A stretch of 64,000 nucleotides of DNA, from NCBI RefSeq assembly GCF_000372865.1, contig NZ_KB889965.1, forward strand, positions 641,902 to 705,901, in the 5' to 3' direction. The notes beneath the pieces were generated by a model. The model had not been told where the DNA came from and did not search any database. It saw only the letters and a list, made by a program, of their open reading frames with translations. Positions 10,496-18,578 of this stretch are shown one piece after another. This stretch comes from Methylosarcina fibrata AML-C10 (GTDB lineage: Bacteria; Pseudomonadota; Gammaproteobacteria; Methylococcales; Methylomonadaceae). Made by a program: the position numbers and the translations under genes. Position 1 is the stretch's first letter. The number at the start of each line of letters is the position of its first letter.

Positions 10496-11268
10496 AATGT
10501 CCTCTTTAGTATCGATGGTAGGTAATTGGTATTTTTATTGTCTTTCTACGGTACGGCAATAAGCCGTCGAACGGCGCAGCGCGATCCGGCGGGAAGGATA
10601 ACAAGGGTGGGCCGGCCGCGTGGCGCATTGAATAGACTCTTCTTTAACATGAATTACTTGGGTTGAAGGCAACGTGAGCGCAATGTTTGTTGTTGGCAGA
10701 AAGGTCTTAAAAATGGATTGTATCCAAATACAAAGGTCTTTTCCCGTCGTTTGGAGAAAAAGCTGTTTTCGGGGGTTTCGCCGGTATTTCCAAGACTCGA
10801 ACGATTCCGTGCGCCGGCCGAGTCCTGCGGCGACAGCCTGTAAGAGCGGCAATCGGCCAATCCGTTTGCGTGCTTGAATGCCGAATAAAATATCGCCATT
10901 TTAAACTAAAGAATGGCCGTTGCGCCTTCAAATTCCGATTCGGTTTGGAATTATTTGCGGGCCGGCCATACAAATTCATGGTTTTACTATATTTTTGCAA
11001 TGTTTTTAGGTTAAAATAGTCGGCTATCGACGCTGGACGAGTGGGGGCGCTGGTGACTTAATAACGCGGTCTCACTTGGCTTGATCTACTTGTGATGTTC
11101 AAAAGCTTTTCATCCAAATCCCTTGGTTGTCGCGATCGCGGTCTTAGTTAGACTTAAGACGGCGGTGTAATGCTTTGTAGTTCAATTGCCCCGGTACGGA
11201 TCCTTATTGAGTTTATCCTCAAGGCCGGTCACCAAAAAAGTTTTTTATGCCCAACTTAGAGTAAAAAC
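10496..11268. other. Long non-coding interval (773 bases) upstream of the EF-G paralogue
   Basis: No credible gene is visible: short open frames lack ribosome binding sites and recognisable content. The part from about 11,000 to 11,268 has a TAAAAT box near 11,014 followed by some 240 bases of leader with several small inverted repeats, for example GTCTTA...TAAGAC around 11,141-11,160. It may hold the promoter and a long 5-prime leader of the EF-G gene, or a small RNA. I recognise no riboswitch or known RNA family. Confidence 0.4.
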
Positions 11269-13353
11269 ATGACTGATTTATCGCTTTACAGAAATATCGG
11301 TATATTCGCGCACGTGGATGCCGGTAAAACGACCACCACCGAGCGGATTTTAAAGCTCACCGGTAAAATCCATAAAATCGGCGAAGTGCACGACGGAGCG
11401 GCGACCACCGACTTCATGGTGCAAGAACAGGAACGCGGAATTACCATTCAATCGGCGGCCACCACTTGTTTCTGGAAAAACCACCGCTTCAATATCATCG
11501 ACACTCCGGGCCACGTCGATTTTACGATCGAAGTGTATCGTTCGCTGAAAGTGTTGGACGGTGGTATCGGCGTGTTCTGCGGTTCCGGCGGCGTTGAACC
11601 GCAATCGGAGACCAACTGGCGCTATGCGAACGATTCCAAGGTCTCCCGTCTGATCTATGTCAACAAACTCGACCGTATCGGAGCGGACTTTTTCCGCGTG
11701 ATCAAACAGGTCGAAGACGTCCTGGGCGCCACGCCGGTCGTGATGACTTTGCCGATCGGCCGCGAAGATCAATTTACCGGCGTAGTCGATCTGTTGACCC
11801 GCAAGGCGTGGATCTGGGATGATTCCGGCGATCCGATGAAATTCGAAATCAAAGATGTTCCTGCCGACATGGCGGCCGACGTCGAAAAATGGCGCGAAAA
11901 ACTGATCGACCAAGTTGCCGATCAGTACGACGAGGTCATGGAAAAATATCTGGAAGGCGAAGAGCCGGACATCGACACGATCAAGCGCTGCATCCGCAAG
12001 GGTACCATCAATATGGATTTTTTCCCGACCTATTGCGGCTCGTCTTTTAAAAACAAGGGCGTTCAGCTCGTGTTGGACGGCGTAGTCGATTATCTGCCGA
12101 ATCCGACGGAGGTTAAACCTCAGCCTGAAACCGACATCGAAGGCAATCCGACCGGTCAATTTGCCGTCGTCGACCCCAGCCGGCCGGTGCGCGCCCTGGT
12201 ATTCAAGATCATGGACGACCGTTTCGGCGCGCTGAACTTTATCCGTATTTATTCCGGCCGCCTGAAAAAAGGCGATACCCTGCTTAATACGTACACCGGC
12301 AAGACCGAACGGGTGGGGCGTATGGTGGAAATGCACGCCGACGACCGTTCCGAAATCGAAACCGCCCAGGCCGGCGACATTGTCGCCCTGATCGGCCTGA
12401 AAAACGTGCAGACCGGGCATACCTTGTGCGATCCCGACAAGCCGGCGACACTGGAGCCGATGGTGTTCCCGGATCCGGTGATCTCGGTGGCGGTGACTCC
12501 GAAAGACAAAGGCTCCAACGAAAAGATGGGCATTGCGCTCGGCAAAATGGTTGCGGAAGATCCGTCGTTCCACGTTTCGACCGACGAAGAAAGCGGCGAA
12601 ACGATCCTGAAAGGCATGGGCGAGTTGCACCTCGACATCAAGGTCGACATCCTGAAGCGGACCCACGGCGTCGAAGTGACCGTCGGCAAGCCGCAGGTCG
12701 CTTACCGTGAAACGATCACTCGCCGCATCGAAGACGAGTACACGCACAAGAAGCAATCGGGCGGTTCAGGACAGTACGCGAAGATCAACTATGTAATCGA
12801 GCCCGGCGAACCCGGCAGCGGCTTTGCCTTCGAATCGGCGGTAACCGGCGGTAACGTGCCGCGCGAATACTGGCCGGCCGTCGAAAAAGGCTTCAAAAGC
12901 ATGCTGGACCAAGGCACTTTGGCCGGTTATCCGTGCCTCGACTTCAAAGTGACCCTGACCGACGGTGCGTTCCACGCGGTCGACTCGTCCTCGATTGCGT
13001 TCGAAATCGCCGCGAAAGCCGCGTTCCGCCAGTCGATTCCGAAAGCGGCGCCGCAACTGATCGAACCGATCATGAAAGTGGACGTGTTCACTCCGGAAGA
13101 CCACGTCGGCGACGTGATCGGCGACCTCAACCGCCGCCGCGGCATGATCAAATCGCAAGAGCCCGGCGTTACCGGCGTTCGGATCAAAGCGGACGTGCCG
13201 CTCAGCGAAATGTTCGGTTATATCGGCGATCTGAGAACGATGACTTCCGGACGCGGCCAGTTCTCGATGGAGTTCTCGCATTATCTGCCTTGTCCGAAAA
13301 ACGTGGCCGATGAAGTCATCAAGGAAACGCTGGAACGCAAAAAACAGAAATAA
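11269..13353 (+). CDS. fusA2: Elongation factor G paralogue (EF-G 2)
   Basis: This 694-residue translational GTPase shows all five EF-G domains. G1 is [16 protein letters not shown]2 lies in the ERGITIQSA block, G3 is DTPGHVDF and G4 is NKLDR. Domain IV ([18 protein letters not shown]) and domain V ([14 protein letters not shown]) follow. EF-G drives translocation and, with RRF, ribosome recycling. This gene is not beside rpsL, rpsG or tuf and so is not the str-operon copy. Many gammaproteobacteria carry such a second EF-G whose specialised role (recycling, stress or fusidic acid tolerance) is unclear. A perfect terminator follows, and a long leader precedes it. Confidence 0.9.
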   Translation: MTDLSLYRNIGIFAHVDAGKTTTTERILKLTGKIHKIGEVHDGAATTDFMVQEQERGITIQSAATTCFWKNHRFNIIDTPGHVDFTIEVYRSLKVLDGGIGVFCGSGGVEPQSETNWRYANDSKVSRLIYVNKLDRIGADFFRVIKQVEDVLGATPVVMTLPIGREDQFTGVVDLLTRKAWIWDDSGDPMKFEIKDVPADMAADVEKWREKLIDQVADQYDEVMEKYLEGEEPDIDTIKRCIRKGTINMDFFPTYCGSSFKNKGVQLVLDGVVDYLPNPTEVKPQPETDIEGNPTGQFAVVDPSRPVRALVFKIMDDRFGALNFIRIYSGRLKKGDTLLNTYTGKTERVGRMVEMHADDRSEIETAQAGDIVALIGLKNVQTGHTLCDPDKPATLEPMVFPDPVISVAVTPKDKGSNEKMGIALGKMVAEDPSFHVSTDEESGETILKGMGELHLDIKVDILKRTHGVEVTVGKPQVAYRETITRRIEDEYTHKKQSGGSGQYAKINYVIEPGEPGSGFAFESAVTGGNVPREYWPAVEKGFKSMLDQGTLAGYPCLDFKVTLTDGAFHAVDSSSIAFEIAAKAAFRQSIPKAAPQLIEPIMKVDVFTPEDHVGDVIGDLNRRRGMIKSQEPGVTGVRIKADVPLSEMFGYIGDLRTMTSGRGQFSMEFSHYLPCPKNVADEVIKETLERKKQK

Positions 13354-13370
13354 ACTCCGTATTTCCGGCA

Positions 13371-13403
13371 GACCGGGCAGCCTCGCTGCCCGGTCTTTTT
13401 TTT
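13371..13403 (+). terminator. Intrinsic terminator of the EF-G paralogue
   Basis: GACCGGGCAG (13371-13380) pairs perfectly with CTGCCCGGTC (13386-13395) over a five-base loop and is followed by eight T. It separates the core gene from the accessory cluster. Confidence 0.9.
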
Positions 13404-13628
13404 ATCCCGTTTTTTTTCCACTTTCTCAAACACAGCCGATTCTCCTGAAGAGGATTGCGCGTTCATTTTTTCATCCCGGCATTCGGTCTGAATCGAGTGC
13501 CCTGGAAACAGTTCGCAAGATAGCCTCAATGTATCCGGAGGCTTACCGCCTTGATTGACAATCGTTGGTCCATACTTCATTCTTGGTTCCGAATGAGGGC
13601 ATCTCATCATCGAGAGCGAGGAGGAACC

Positions 13629-15053
13629 ATGTTAATCGATCACGAAGGAGGGCTTGCCGCGGAAGTTTCGGCTCTGGTGGAAAACGCCCGCCGCGCACAG
13701 ATAAAAATCGAAAATTATTCCCAACAGCAAGTCGACGAACTGGTGACGGCGATTTGCTGGTCGGTGGTTCGGCCCGAACGGGCGCGCCGGCTGGCCCGAT
13801 CGGCAGTGGACGAAGGAGGCTTCGGCAATTACGAGGACAAGATCGGCAAGATCCGCAATCGCTGCATGGGCACGTTGCTGGACATGCAATCCGTTAAAAC
13901 GGTAGGGATCGTCGAAGAAATTCCGGAAAAAGGCCTAGTAAAAATCGCCAAACCCATCGGCGTGGTCGCGGCGCTGATACCGATTACCGGACCGGATGCG
14001 ACGCCTCCCCTGAAAACCTTACTGGCGCTGAAAGGCCGGAACGCCATCATCATCGCCGGCCATCCCCGGGCGCAAAAAACCACCGAATTGACGGCCGAGT
14101 TCATGCGGGGCGCGTGCCGACAGGTGGGCGCTCCCGAGGATCTCATTCAAGTCGTGAAAAAACCTTCGCTGGCAAAAACCCAGGAATTGATGAAGCAGGC
14201 CGATCTGATCGTCGCCACCGGCGGCGCGGTCATGGTGAAGGCCGCCTACAGTTCCGGAACTCCGGCTTTCGGCGTCGGCGTCGGCAATGCCGTCCATGTG
14301 GTCGATGAATCGGCCGACCTGGAAGACGCCGCCTGCTGCATCGCCGCCGCCAAAAAATTCGATTACGCCACCAGTTGCCTGGCCGACAATGCGGTGGTCG
14401 CCCACGACTCGATTTATGCCGATCTGTTGCGCCGGCTCGGCGCCGCCGGCGGCCATCTTTGCAACGACGTGGACAAGGCAAGATTGCAGAAGGTGATGTG
14501 GCCGGATCCTTCGACTCACATCCCGGTGCTGGAGGTCATTGCCAAACCGGCCGCAGCCATAGCGCGCCTGGCCGGAATCGAGGTTCCGGACCACTGTACT
14601 TTCTTGATGGTCGAGGAAGACAACGTCGGCCCGGAATTTCCTTTTTCCGGAGAGAAACTCAACTCCGTCGTGACTTTGTACCGGTACCGCGGAGACTTTG
14701 CCCATGCCGTCCGGCAGGTGAACGCCATCACCCGATATCAGGGCCAGGGCCATACCTGCGGCATTCATTCGCAAAACGAAGCCAATATCATGGAATTGGC
14801 TTTTCAAACGCGGACCGGCCGAGTGATGGTCAATCAGAATTTGAACGAAGGCGCCGGCAGTCCGCGCAACGGTATGCCTTACACCCTAAGCCTCAGTTGC
14901 GGTACCTGGGGCGGCAACATCACCACCGAAAACGTCAATGCGCGCCATATGATCAATCTGACCTGGGTATCGCGGCCGATACCGCCCCGTTCCCTGGATG
15001 AGACGGTGTTGTTCGCCGATCATTGGCAGAAATATGGGCATTCCGAAGAATGA
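13629..15053 (+). CDS. CoA-acylating aldehyde dehydrogenase (sulfoacetaldehyde/acetaldehyde dehydrogenase type)
   Basis: This 474-residue protein has the aldehyde dehydrogenase fold of the CoA-acylating branch (EutE, PduP, SauS). The nucleotide-binding stretch is GVVAALIPITGPDATPPLKT. The catalytic Cys is C250 in KKFDYATSCLADN, very like the FDNATSC context I recall for sulfoacetaldehyde dehydrogenase. The C-terminal SCGTWGGNITTENVNARHMI is typical of the group. ATG 13629 follows GAGGAGGAACC, whereas the frame upstream to 13551 lacks a ribosome binding site. TTGACA stands at 13555-13560, so a promoter may precede it. It heads the coenzyme M-type cluster. Inferred role: oxidising the aldehyde of a coenzyme M adduct to a CoA thioester; acting on sulfoacetaldehyde is the alternative. 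Confidence 0.82.
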   Translation: MLIDHEGGLAAEVSALVENARRAQIKIENYSQQQVDELVTAICWSVVRPERARRLARSAVDEGGFGNYEDKIGKIRNRCMGTLLDMQSVKTVGIVEEIPEKGLVKIAKPIGVVAALIPITGPDATPPLKTLLALKGRNAIIIAGHPRAQKTTELTAEFMRGACRQVGAPEDLIQVVKKPSLAKTQELMKQADLIVATGGAVMVKAAYSSGTPAFGVGVGNAVHVVDESADLEDAACCIAAAKKFDYATSCLADNAVVAHDSIYADLLRRLGAAGGHLCNDVDKARLQKVMWPDPSTHIPVLEVIAKPAAAIARLAGIEVPDHCTFLMVEEDNVGPEFPFSGEKLNSVVTLYRYRGDFAHAVRQVNAITRYQGQGHTCGIHSQNEANIMELAFQTRTGRVMVNQNLNEGAGSPRNGMPYTLSLSCGTWGGNITTENVNARHMINLTWVSRPIPPRSLDETVLFADHWQKYGHSEE

Positions 15054-15139
15054 TGAATATATAACAACAGCGGCTGGGTTCTCTTTTTCGACAGCCGGAC
15101 TTTGAAATAAAAACAAGGATTTTCAAGGACTCGCCGGAC

Positions 15140-15178
15140 TTAGGCAACCTTCCGTCTAGGCCTAAAGTATTATTGACA
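15140..15178 (+). promoter_or_regulatory. Inverted repeat abutting a -35-like box upstream of the transferase gene
   Basis: TTAGGC (15140-15145) and GCCTAA (15160-15165) form an inverted repeat with a 14-base spacer, eight bases before a perfect TTGACA (15173-15178). The -10 at the right distance (GAATCT) is poor, which fits an activator-dependent promoter. This is inference from layout only. Confidence 0.35.
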
Positions 15179-15280
15179 ATGCGGAAATAAAGGAAGAATC
15201 TATTGCACACAGGGAGCGTTTGCTACAGAAAAGGTCGTTTTTCCCTTGTAAATAAAAAATAAACTTTCAGGAGGTACCTA

Positions 15281-16420
15281 ATGAATAATAATAAGCCTCT
15301 ACTGCCTACCAGCATGGTGGGCAATTATCCCAATCCAAGATGGTGGGACGCCGGTTTCGCCCGGTATTTCAATTGCGATCAGCAGCCTCCCGATTCGATG
15401 ATCCGCGAAGCGCTCGAAGATGCTATGGCGGCCATCGTGCTCGATCAGGAAAAGGCCGGGCTCGACATCATTTCCGACGGCCGCCTGCACGGCGACAATT
15501 ACGCCGATACCGCCGTTTATTATTATCTGCGCCGCCTTGGCTGCGACCTGTCGGGCGATTATCTCGGCTTTCCGATCTATAGCCGCCTTCATGCCGGTAC
15601 CGTGCGGGAAAAAATTCGGCGCCGCGGGCAGATCATGGTCGAACAGGCGCGGGCTTTGCGGCGGGCCACCGACAAGCCGGTCAAGGTTCAATACACAGGA
15701 GTGCAAGTATTGGCCCAGTGCATGAACGATCAGTTTTATTCCAGCAACCGCGACCGCGCGATGGACGTGGCCAAAGCGATCAACGAGGACATCCTCGCCG
15801 TCGACGCGCTGGGCGTCGATTACATTCAACTGGACGAGTTCACCTCGCCCTACTTCTTTGAAGACTGGGCGATCGAAGCCTTCAACAAAGCGGTCGAAGG
15901 GGTAAAAAACGCGAAAATAGTATGCCACATCTGCTGGGGCAACTGGGGCGGCACTCCCGCGTATTCGCCCGACGACTCGGCTCAGCCGGGAAAAATATAC
16001 GATCTGACCCAGCGCGCCGGTCAGCCCAAGGCGCCGATGCCCACTACGAGCGTCGTACCTAAAGTCTATCAGCAGAATATGGACGTGATGAATCTCGAAG
16101 GCATCGGCCGTCTGGATTTCGAACGTTCGGGGCTGTCGACGCTCAAGAGCCATCCGCTTCCGGGCAATATGGAATTCTGGGCCGGCGTGATCGACGTCAA
16201 GAGCACCATCACCGAAACGGCCGAAGAGGTCGCGAACAAGATCCGTCAGTTATTGACCGTCGTGCCGGCCGAAAAGCTGGGATTGACCACCGATTGCGGG
16301 CTGATTCTGCTGCAGCGGTACATTGCCCAGGAAAAGCTGCACGCCCTGGCGGAAGGCGCAAAAATCGTGCGTGCCGAACTGAGTTCCGCGAGCAGAAGCG
16401 CACAGGCCGGCGGCCGTTAA
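15281..16420 (+). CDS. MetE-like zinc thiol alkyltransferase, candidate epoxyalkane:coenzyme M transferase
   Basis: This 379-residue protein has the catalytic barrel of cobalamin-independent methionine synthase without its N-terminal half. It begins LLPTSMVGNYPNPRWW and has the core DALGVDYIQLDEF. Candidate zinc ligands are H216 and C218 (VCHICWGNW) and C339 (TTDCGL). From memory, epoxyalkane:coenzyme M transferase of Xanthobacter is 377 residues with H218, C220 and C341, the same spacing shifted by two. That enzyme opens epoxides with coenzyme M thiolate to give a hydroxyalkyl thioether. The genes for coenzyme M synthesis downstream make this role more likely than methyl transfer to homocysteine. 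AGGAGGT (15269-15275) is a strong ribosome binding site. A 227-base gap separates it from the dehydrogenase. A true methionine synthase paralogue remains possible. Confidence 0.78.
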   Translation: MNNNKPLLPTSMVGNYPNPRWWDAGFARYFNCDQQPPDSMIREALEDAMAAIVLDQEKAGLDIISDGRLHGDNYADTAVYYYLRRLGCDLSGDYLGFPIYSRLHAGTVREKIRRRGQIMVEQARALRRATDKPVKVQYTGVQVLAQCMNDQFYSSNRDRAMDVAKAINEDILAVDALGVDYIQLDEFTSPYFFEDWAIEAFNKAVEGVKNAKIVCHICWGNWGGTPAYSPDDSAQPGKIYDLTQRAGQPKAPMPTTSVVPKVYQQNMDVMNLEGIGRLDFERSGLSTLKSHPLPGNMEFWAGVIDVKSTITETAEEVANKIRQLLTVVPAEKLGLTTDCGLILLQRYIAQEKLHALAEGAKIVRAELSSASRSAQAGGR

Positions 16421-16449
16421 TCCGACCCCCATCCGACAGGAGATCCGCC

Positions 16450-16644
16450 GTGGCCATATGGATCATCGAATGTCCCGACTGCGGTCATGTTTTTCAAAGC
16501 CTGGTCATGGACGGCACGGCCATGCCGAAAGAGTGGGTGTGTTCGAAGTGCGGCGGCCGCAAGGCCGCGCCTGTCGGCAAATCCGATCTTGAACACCCGC
16601 TGGAGCGGCGGCACGGCGCCGGCTGTCCCTGCTGCGGAGATTAA
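16450..16644 (+). CDS. Zinc-ribbon miniprotein
   Basis: GTG at 16450 follows AGGAG at 16438-16442 and gives 64 residues starting VAIWIIECPDCGHVF. Three cysteine pairs are visible: CPDC near residue 8, CSKC near residue 36 and CPCC near the C-terminus (GAGCPCCGD). This suggests a rubredoxin-like or double zinc-ribbon metal site. It lies 29 bases after the MetE-like gene and before the CoA-transferase-fold pair, all co-directional. Function is unknown. Possible roles are metal delivery to the zinc transferase, a scaffold between pathway enzymes, or electron transfer if it binds iron. A longer reading from 16294 lies inside the previous gene and is not credible. Confidence 0.65.
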   Translation: MAIWIIECPDCGHVFQSLVMDGTAMPKEWVCSKCGGRKAAPVGKSDLEHPLERRHGAGCPCCGD

Positions 16645-16663
16645 GAGGTAGGCGGGAAAAACA

Positions 16664-16777
16664 ATGAAGATCATCGCCATCATGCGAAGAAAGAGTTTGG
16701 AATGGCGGGGATGCGCGCCGGATGAACTGCCCGTCTCGACTTTCTCTTCGAGCAGTCGCTTTCTGCTCCCGGCATAA
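16664..16777 (+). CDS. Possible 37-residue peptide
   Basis: An open frame from ATG 16664 (MKIIAIMRRKSLEW) sits behind AAGAGGTAGG in the 153-base gap before the CoA-transferase-fold gene. It is basic and Ser-rich with no recognisable motif. It could be a leader, a remnant or chance. Confidence 0.25.
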   Translation: MKIIAIMRRKSLEWRGCAPDELPVSTFSSSSRFLLPA

Positions 16778-16797
16778 CCGAGGCCCCCGCCGAAGTC

Positions 16798-17718
16798 ATG
16801 TACACGCAAGCCGATAAAAGATGTTCCATCAGCGAACTGGTCGGCCATATAAAATGCGGCGACTGTGTCGCCGTTGGAGGCGGCTTGTCCTGGCGGGAGC
16901 CGATGGCCACCTTGCGTGAACTGGTGCGAAGCGGCCTGTCGGATCTGACGGTGGTCGGGTCGGCGCACGGCATCGATATCGATCTTCTTTGCGGAGCCGG
17001 TTCGATAGCGGTCTGCGCCGAATCCTATGTCGGCTTCGAACAGGATTTCGGAATAGCTCCCAACTTCAGGCGGGCCTGCGAAAGCGGACGTATCCAGGCT
17101 TATGACAACTGCTGCTACACGCTGGTCCAGCAGCTCAGAGCCGCCATCATGGGTCTGCCGTTTCTGCCGATACGCTCGGTTCAAGGTACCGATCTGATGA
17201 GCCTGCACCCCGAATTCAAAACAATGCATTGCCCGTTCAGCGGCGAAGAGCTGGTGCTGGTGCCGGCGCTTTCTCCGGACGTAGCAATTCTGCACGCTCA
17301 ATACGCCGACAGCCACGGCAATATTCATATCGACGGTCCTCCGGTGGCGGACGTACTGTTTGCGAAAGCGGCCAAAAAAACCGTTGTGACCGTGGAAAAG
17401 ATCCTTCCTCATGCCGAACTGGCCGGAAAAGGCATCAGCATTCCCTACTTCTACGTGACCGCGGTTTGCGAAATGCCTTACGGCGCTCATCCGACCTCCT
17501 GTTATCCTTTTTACGCCTACGACCGCGCTCATACCCGAATTTATTACGAGGCGGCCAAGCTGGGCGAGCCGGCGTTCCGGACCGATTATCTCGATCGCTA
17601 CGTCTACGGCTGTCCGACACACAACGATTATCTCCGCGCGGTGGGAGGGGTGGCCGTTATGGACAAATTGAGCCGCTGGAGTCAAGACACGGAAGCCTGG
17701 ATGGAACTGTATGCCTGA
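16798..17718 (+). CDS. CoA-transferase-fold protein, subunit A (GctA/IpdA-like)
   Basis: This 306-residue protein is the alpha subunit of a class I CoA-transferase-like heterodimer. It has the family glycine loop GDCVAVGGGLSW, GSAHGIDIDLLCGAGSI, AIMGLPFLPIRSVQGTD and DVAILHAQYADSHGNIHIDG. E81 lies in SYVGFEQDFG. In the mycobacterial IpdAB hydrolase, a member of this fold, the working glutamate is carried by the A subunit (recalled, to be checked). Its end overlaps the subunit B start by eight bases, so equimolar synthesis is likely. Its place between the transferase and the coenzyme M genes suggests it acts on a CoA thioester of the coenzyme M adduct. Confidence 0.8.
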   Translation: MYTQADKRCSISELVGHIKCGDCVAVGGGLSWREPMATLRELVRSGLSDLTVVGSAHGIDIDLLCGAGSIAVCAESYVGFEQDFGIAPNFRRACESGRIQAYDNCCYTLVQQLRAAIMGLPFLPIRSVQGTDLMSLHPEFKTMHCPFSGEELVLVPALSPDVAILHAQYADSHGNIHIDGPPVADVLFAKAAKKTVVTVEKILPHAELAGKGISIPYFYVTAVCEMPYGAHPTSCYPFYAYDRAHTRIYYEAAKLGEPAFRTDYLDRYVYGCPTHNDYLRAVGGVAVMDKLSRWSQDTEAWMELYA

Positions 17719-18574
17719 CACCTCCGCACCCTCTGGCTGCACCCTGGGCGAACTGATGATTTATCAGCTGGCGCAAACCGTTGAGGACGGCATACTGGTC
17801 TTTCATGGTTTCGGTTCGCCGTTGGTGCAAATCGCCCTGCATCTGGCCAAACGGACGCATGCGCCCCATACGGTACTGGTGGCCGGCGCGACCTACGGCG
17901 TCAATCCGAAGCCGCTTTTTATAACGCCGACTTCGAACGACTGGGCATTGTCGTCGGAAGCCGAATGTTCGCTCGATATCGGAGAATTATTCGACCTGGC
18001 GGCTTCGGGCCGCATGGGCCGGATGTTTTTGTCCGGCCTGCAGATCGATCGGTGGGGCAATCTGAACGTGACCCGCCTGGAAAGGGACGGTCGGATGACC
18101 TTGAAATTGCCGGGAGGAGGCGGAGGCTGCAACTTGTCCTGCGACGCGAACCGTATCACGCTCTGGACCGCGGCGCATCGGGCTGCCTCGGACGATCGGG
18201 GCAGGCGGCGCTACCGTCTGGTCAAACAGTGCGATTTCGTCACCAGCGTCGGCCATCGTACGGCCGAGGGGCTTCCTCGCTCGGCCATGCCTTACCGGGG
18301 ACAAGGCCCGGACCGCCTGATTACCGAATTGGGCATTTTCGATTTCAACAGCGAAGGCCATGCCCGCCTGACGGCGCTTTATCCCGATACCGACGTCGAA
18401 GTTCTGATCGACAATACCGAATTCGACTTTCCCATCGCCGACGGCCTCGGCGTGGCCAAGCTGCCGGATGCGGATTCGGTCGAATTTATTCGCCGCCTGG
18501 ATCCTTTGAAAGTCCATCAGCGGGAACTGAGCCCGGCGGACCGACAACGCACTTTCCCCTTGTCCGGAGTTTAG
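17711..18574 (+). CDS. CoA-transferase-fold protein, subunit B, lacking the usual catalytic Glu
   Basis: The 287-residue partner of the preceding gene has the beta-subunit landmarks GFGSPLVQIALHLAKRTHAP, MFLSGLQIDRWGNLNVT and LPGGGGGCNLSCDAN. In glutaconate CoA-transferase the covalent glutamate sits in an ESG motif one strand after the AKR.HAP block. Here that position reads VAGATYG, with A58 where Glu is expected. The protein is therefore unlikely to use the standard acyl-glutamyl mechanism. IpdAB is a known relative that also lacks this Glu and acts as a CoA-thioester hydrolase/C-C cleavage enzyme. Inferred role here: releasing coenzyme M or a CoA thioester from the oxidised adduct. My by-eye alignment is the main uncertainty. 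Confidence 0.78.
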   Translation: MPDTSAPSGCTLGELMIYQLAQTVEDGILVFHGFGSPLVQIALHLAKRTHAPHTVLVAGATYGVNPKPLFITPTSNDWALSSEAECSLDIGELFDLAASGRMGRMFLSGLQIDRWGNLNVTRLERDGRMTLKLPGGGGGCNLSCDANRITLWTAAHRAASDDRGRRRYRLVKQCDFVTSVGHRTAEGLPRSAMPYRGQGPDRLITELGIFDFNSEGHARLTALYPDTDVEVLIDNTEFDFPIADGLGVAKLPDADSVEFIRRLDPLKVHQRELSPADRQRTFPLSGV

Positions 18575-18578
18575 ATTC

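Noticed and set aside
11350..12756. Open frame of 468 codons on the minus strand
   Set aside because: Antisense shadow of the EF-G paralogue; no recognisable protein features.
16417..17742. Open frame of 441 codons on the minus strand
   Set aside because: Antisense to the zinc-ribbon and CoA-transferase-fold genes, which have motifs, ribosome binding sites and operon coupling.
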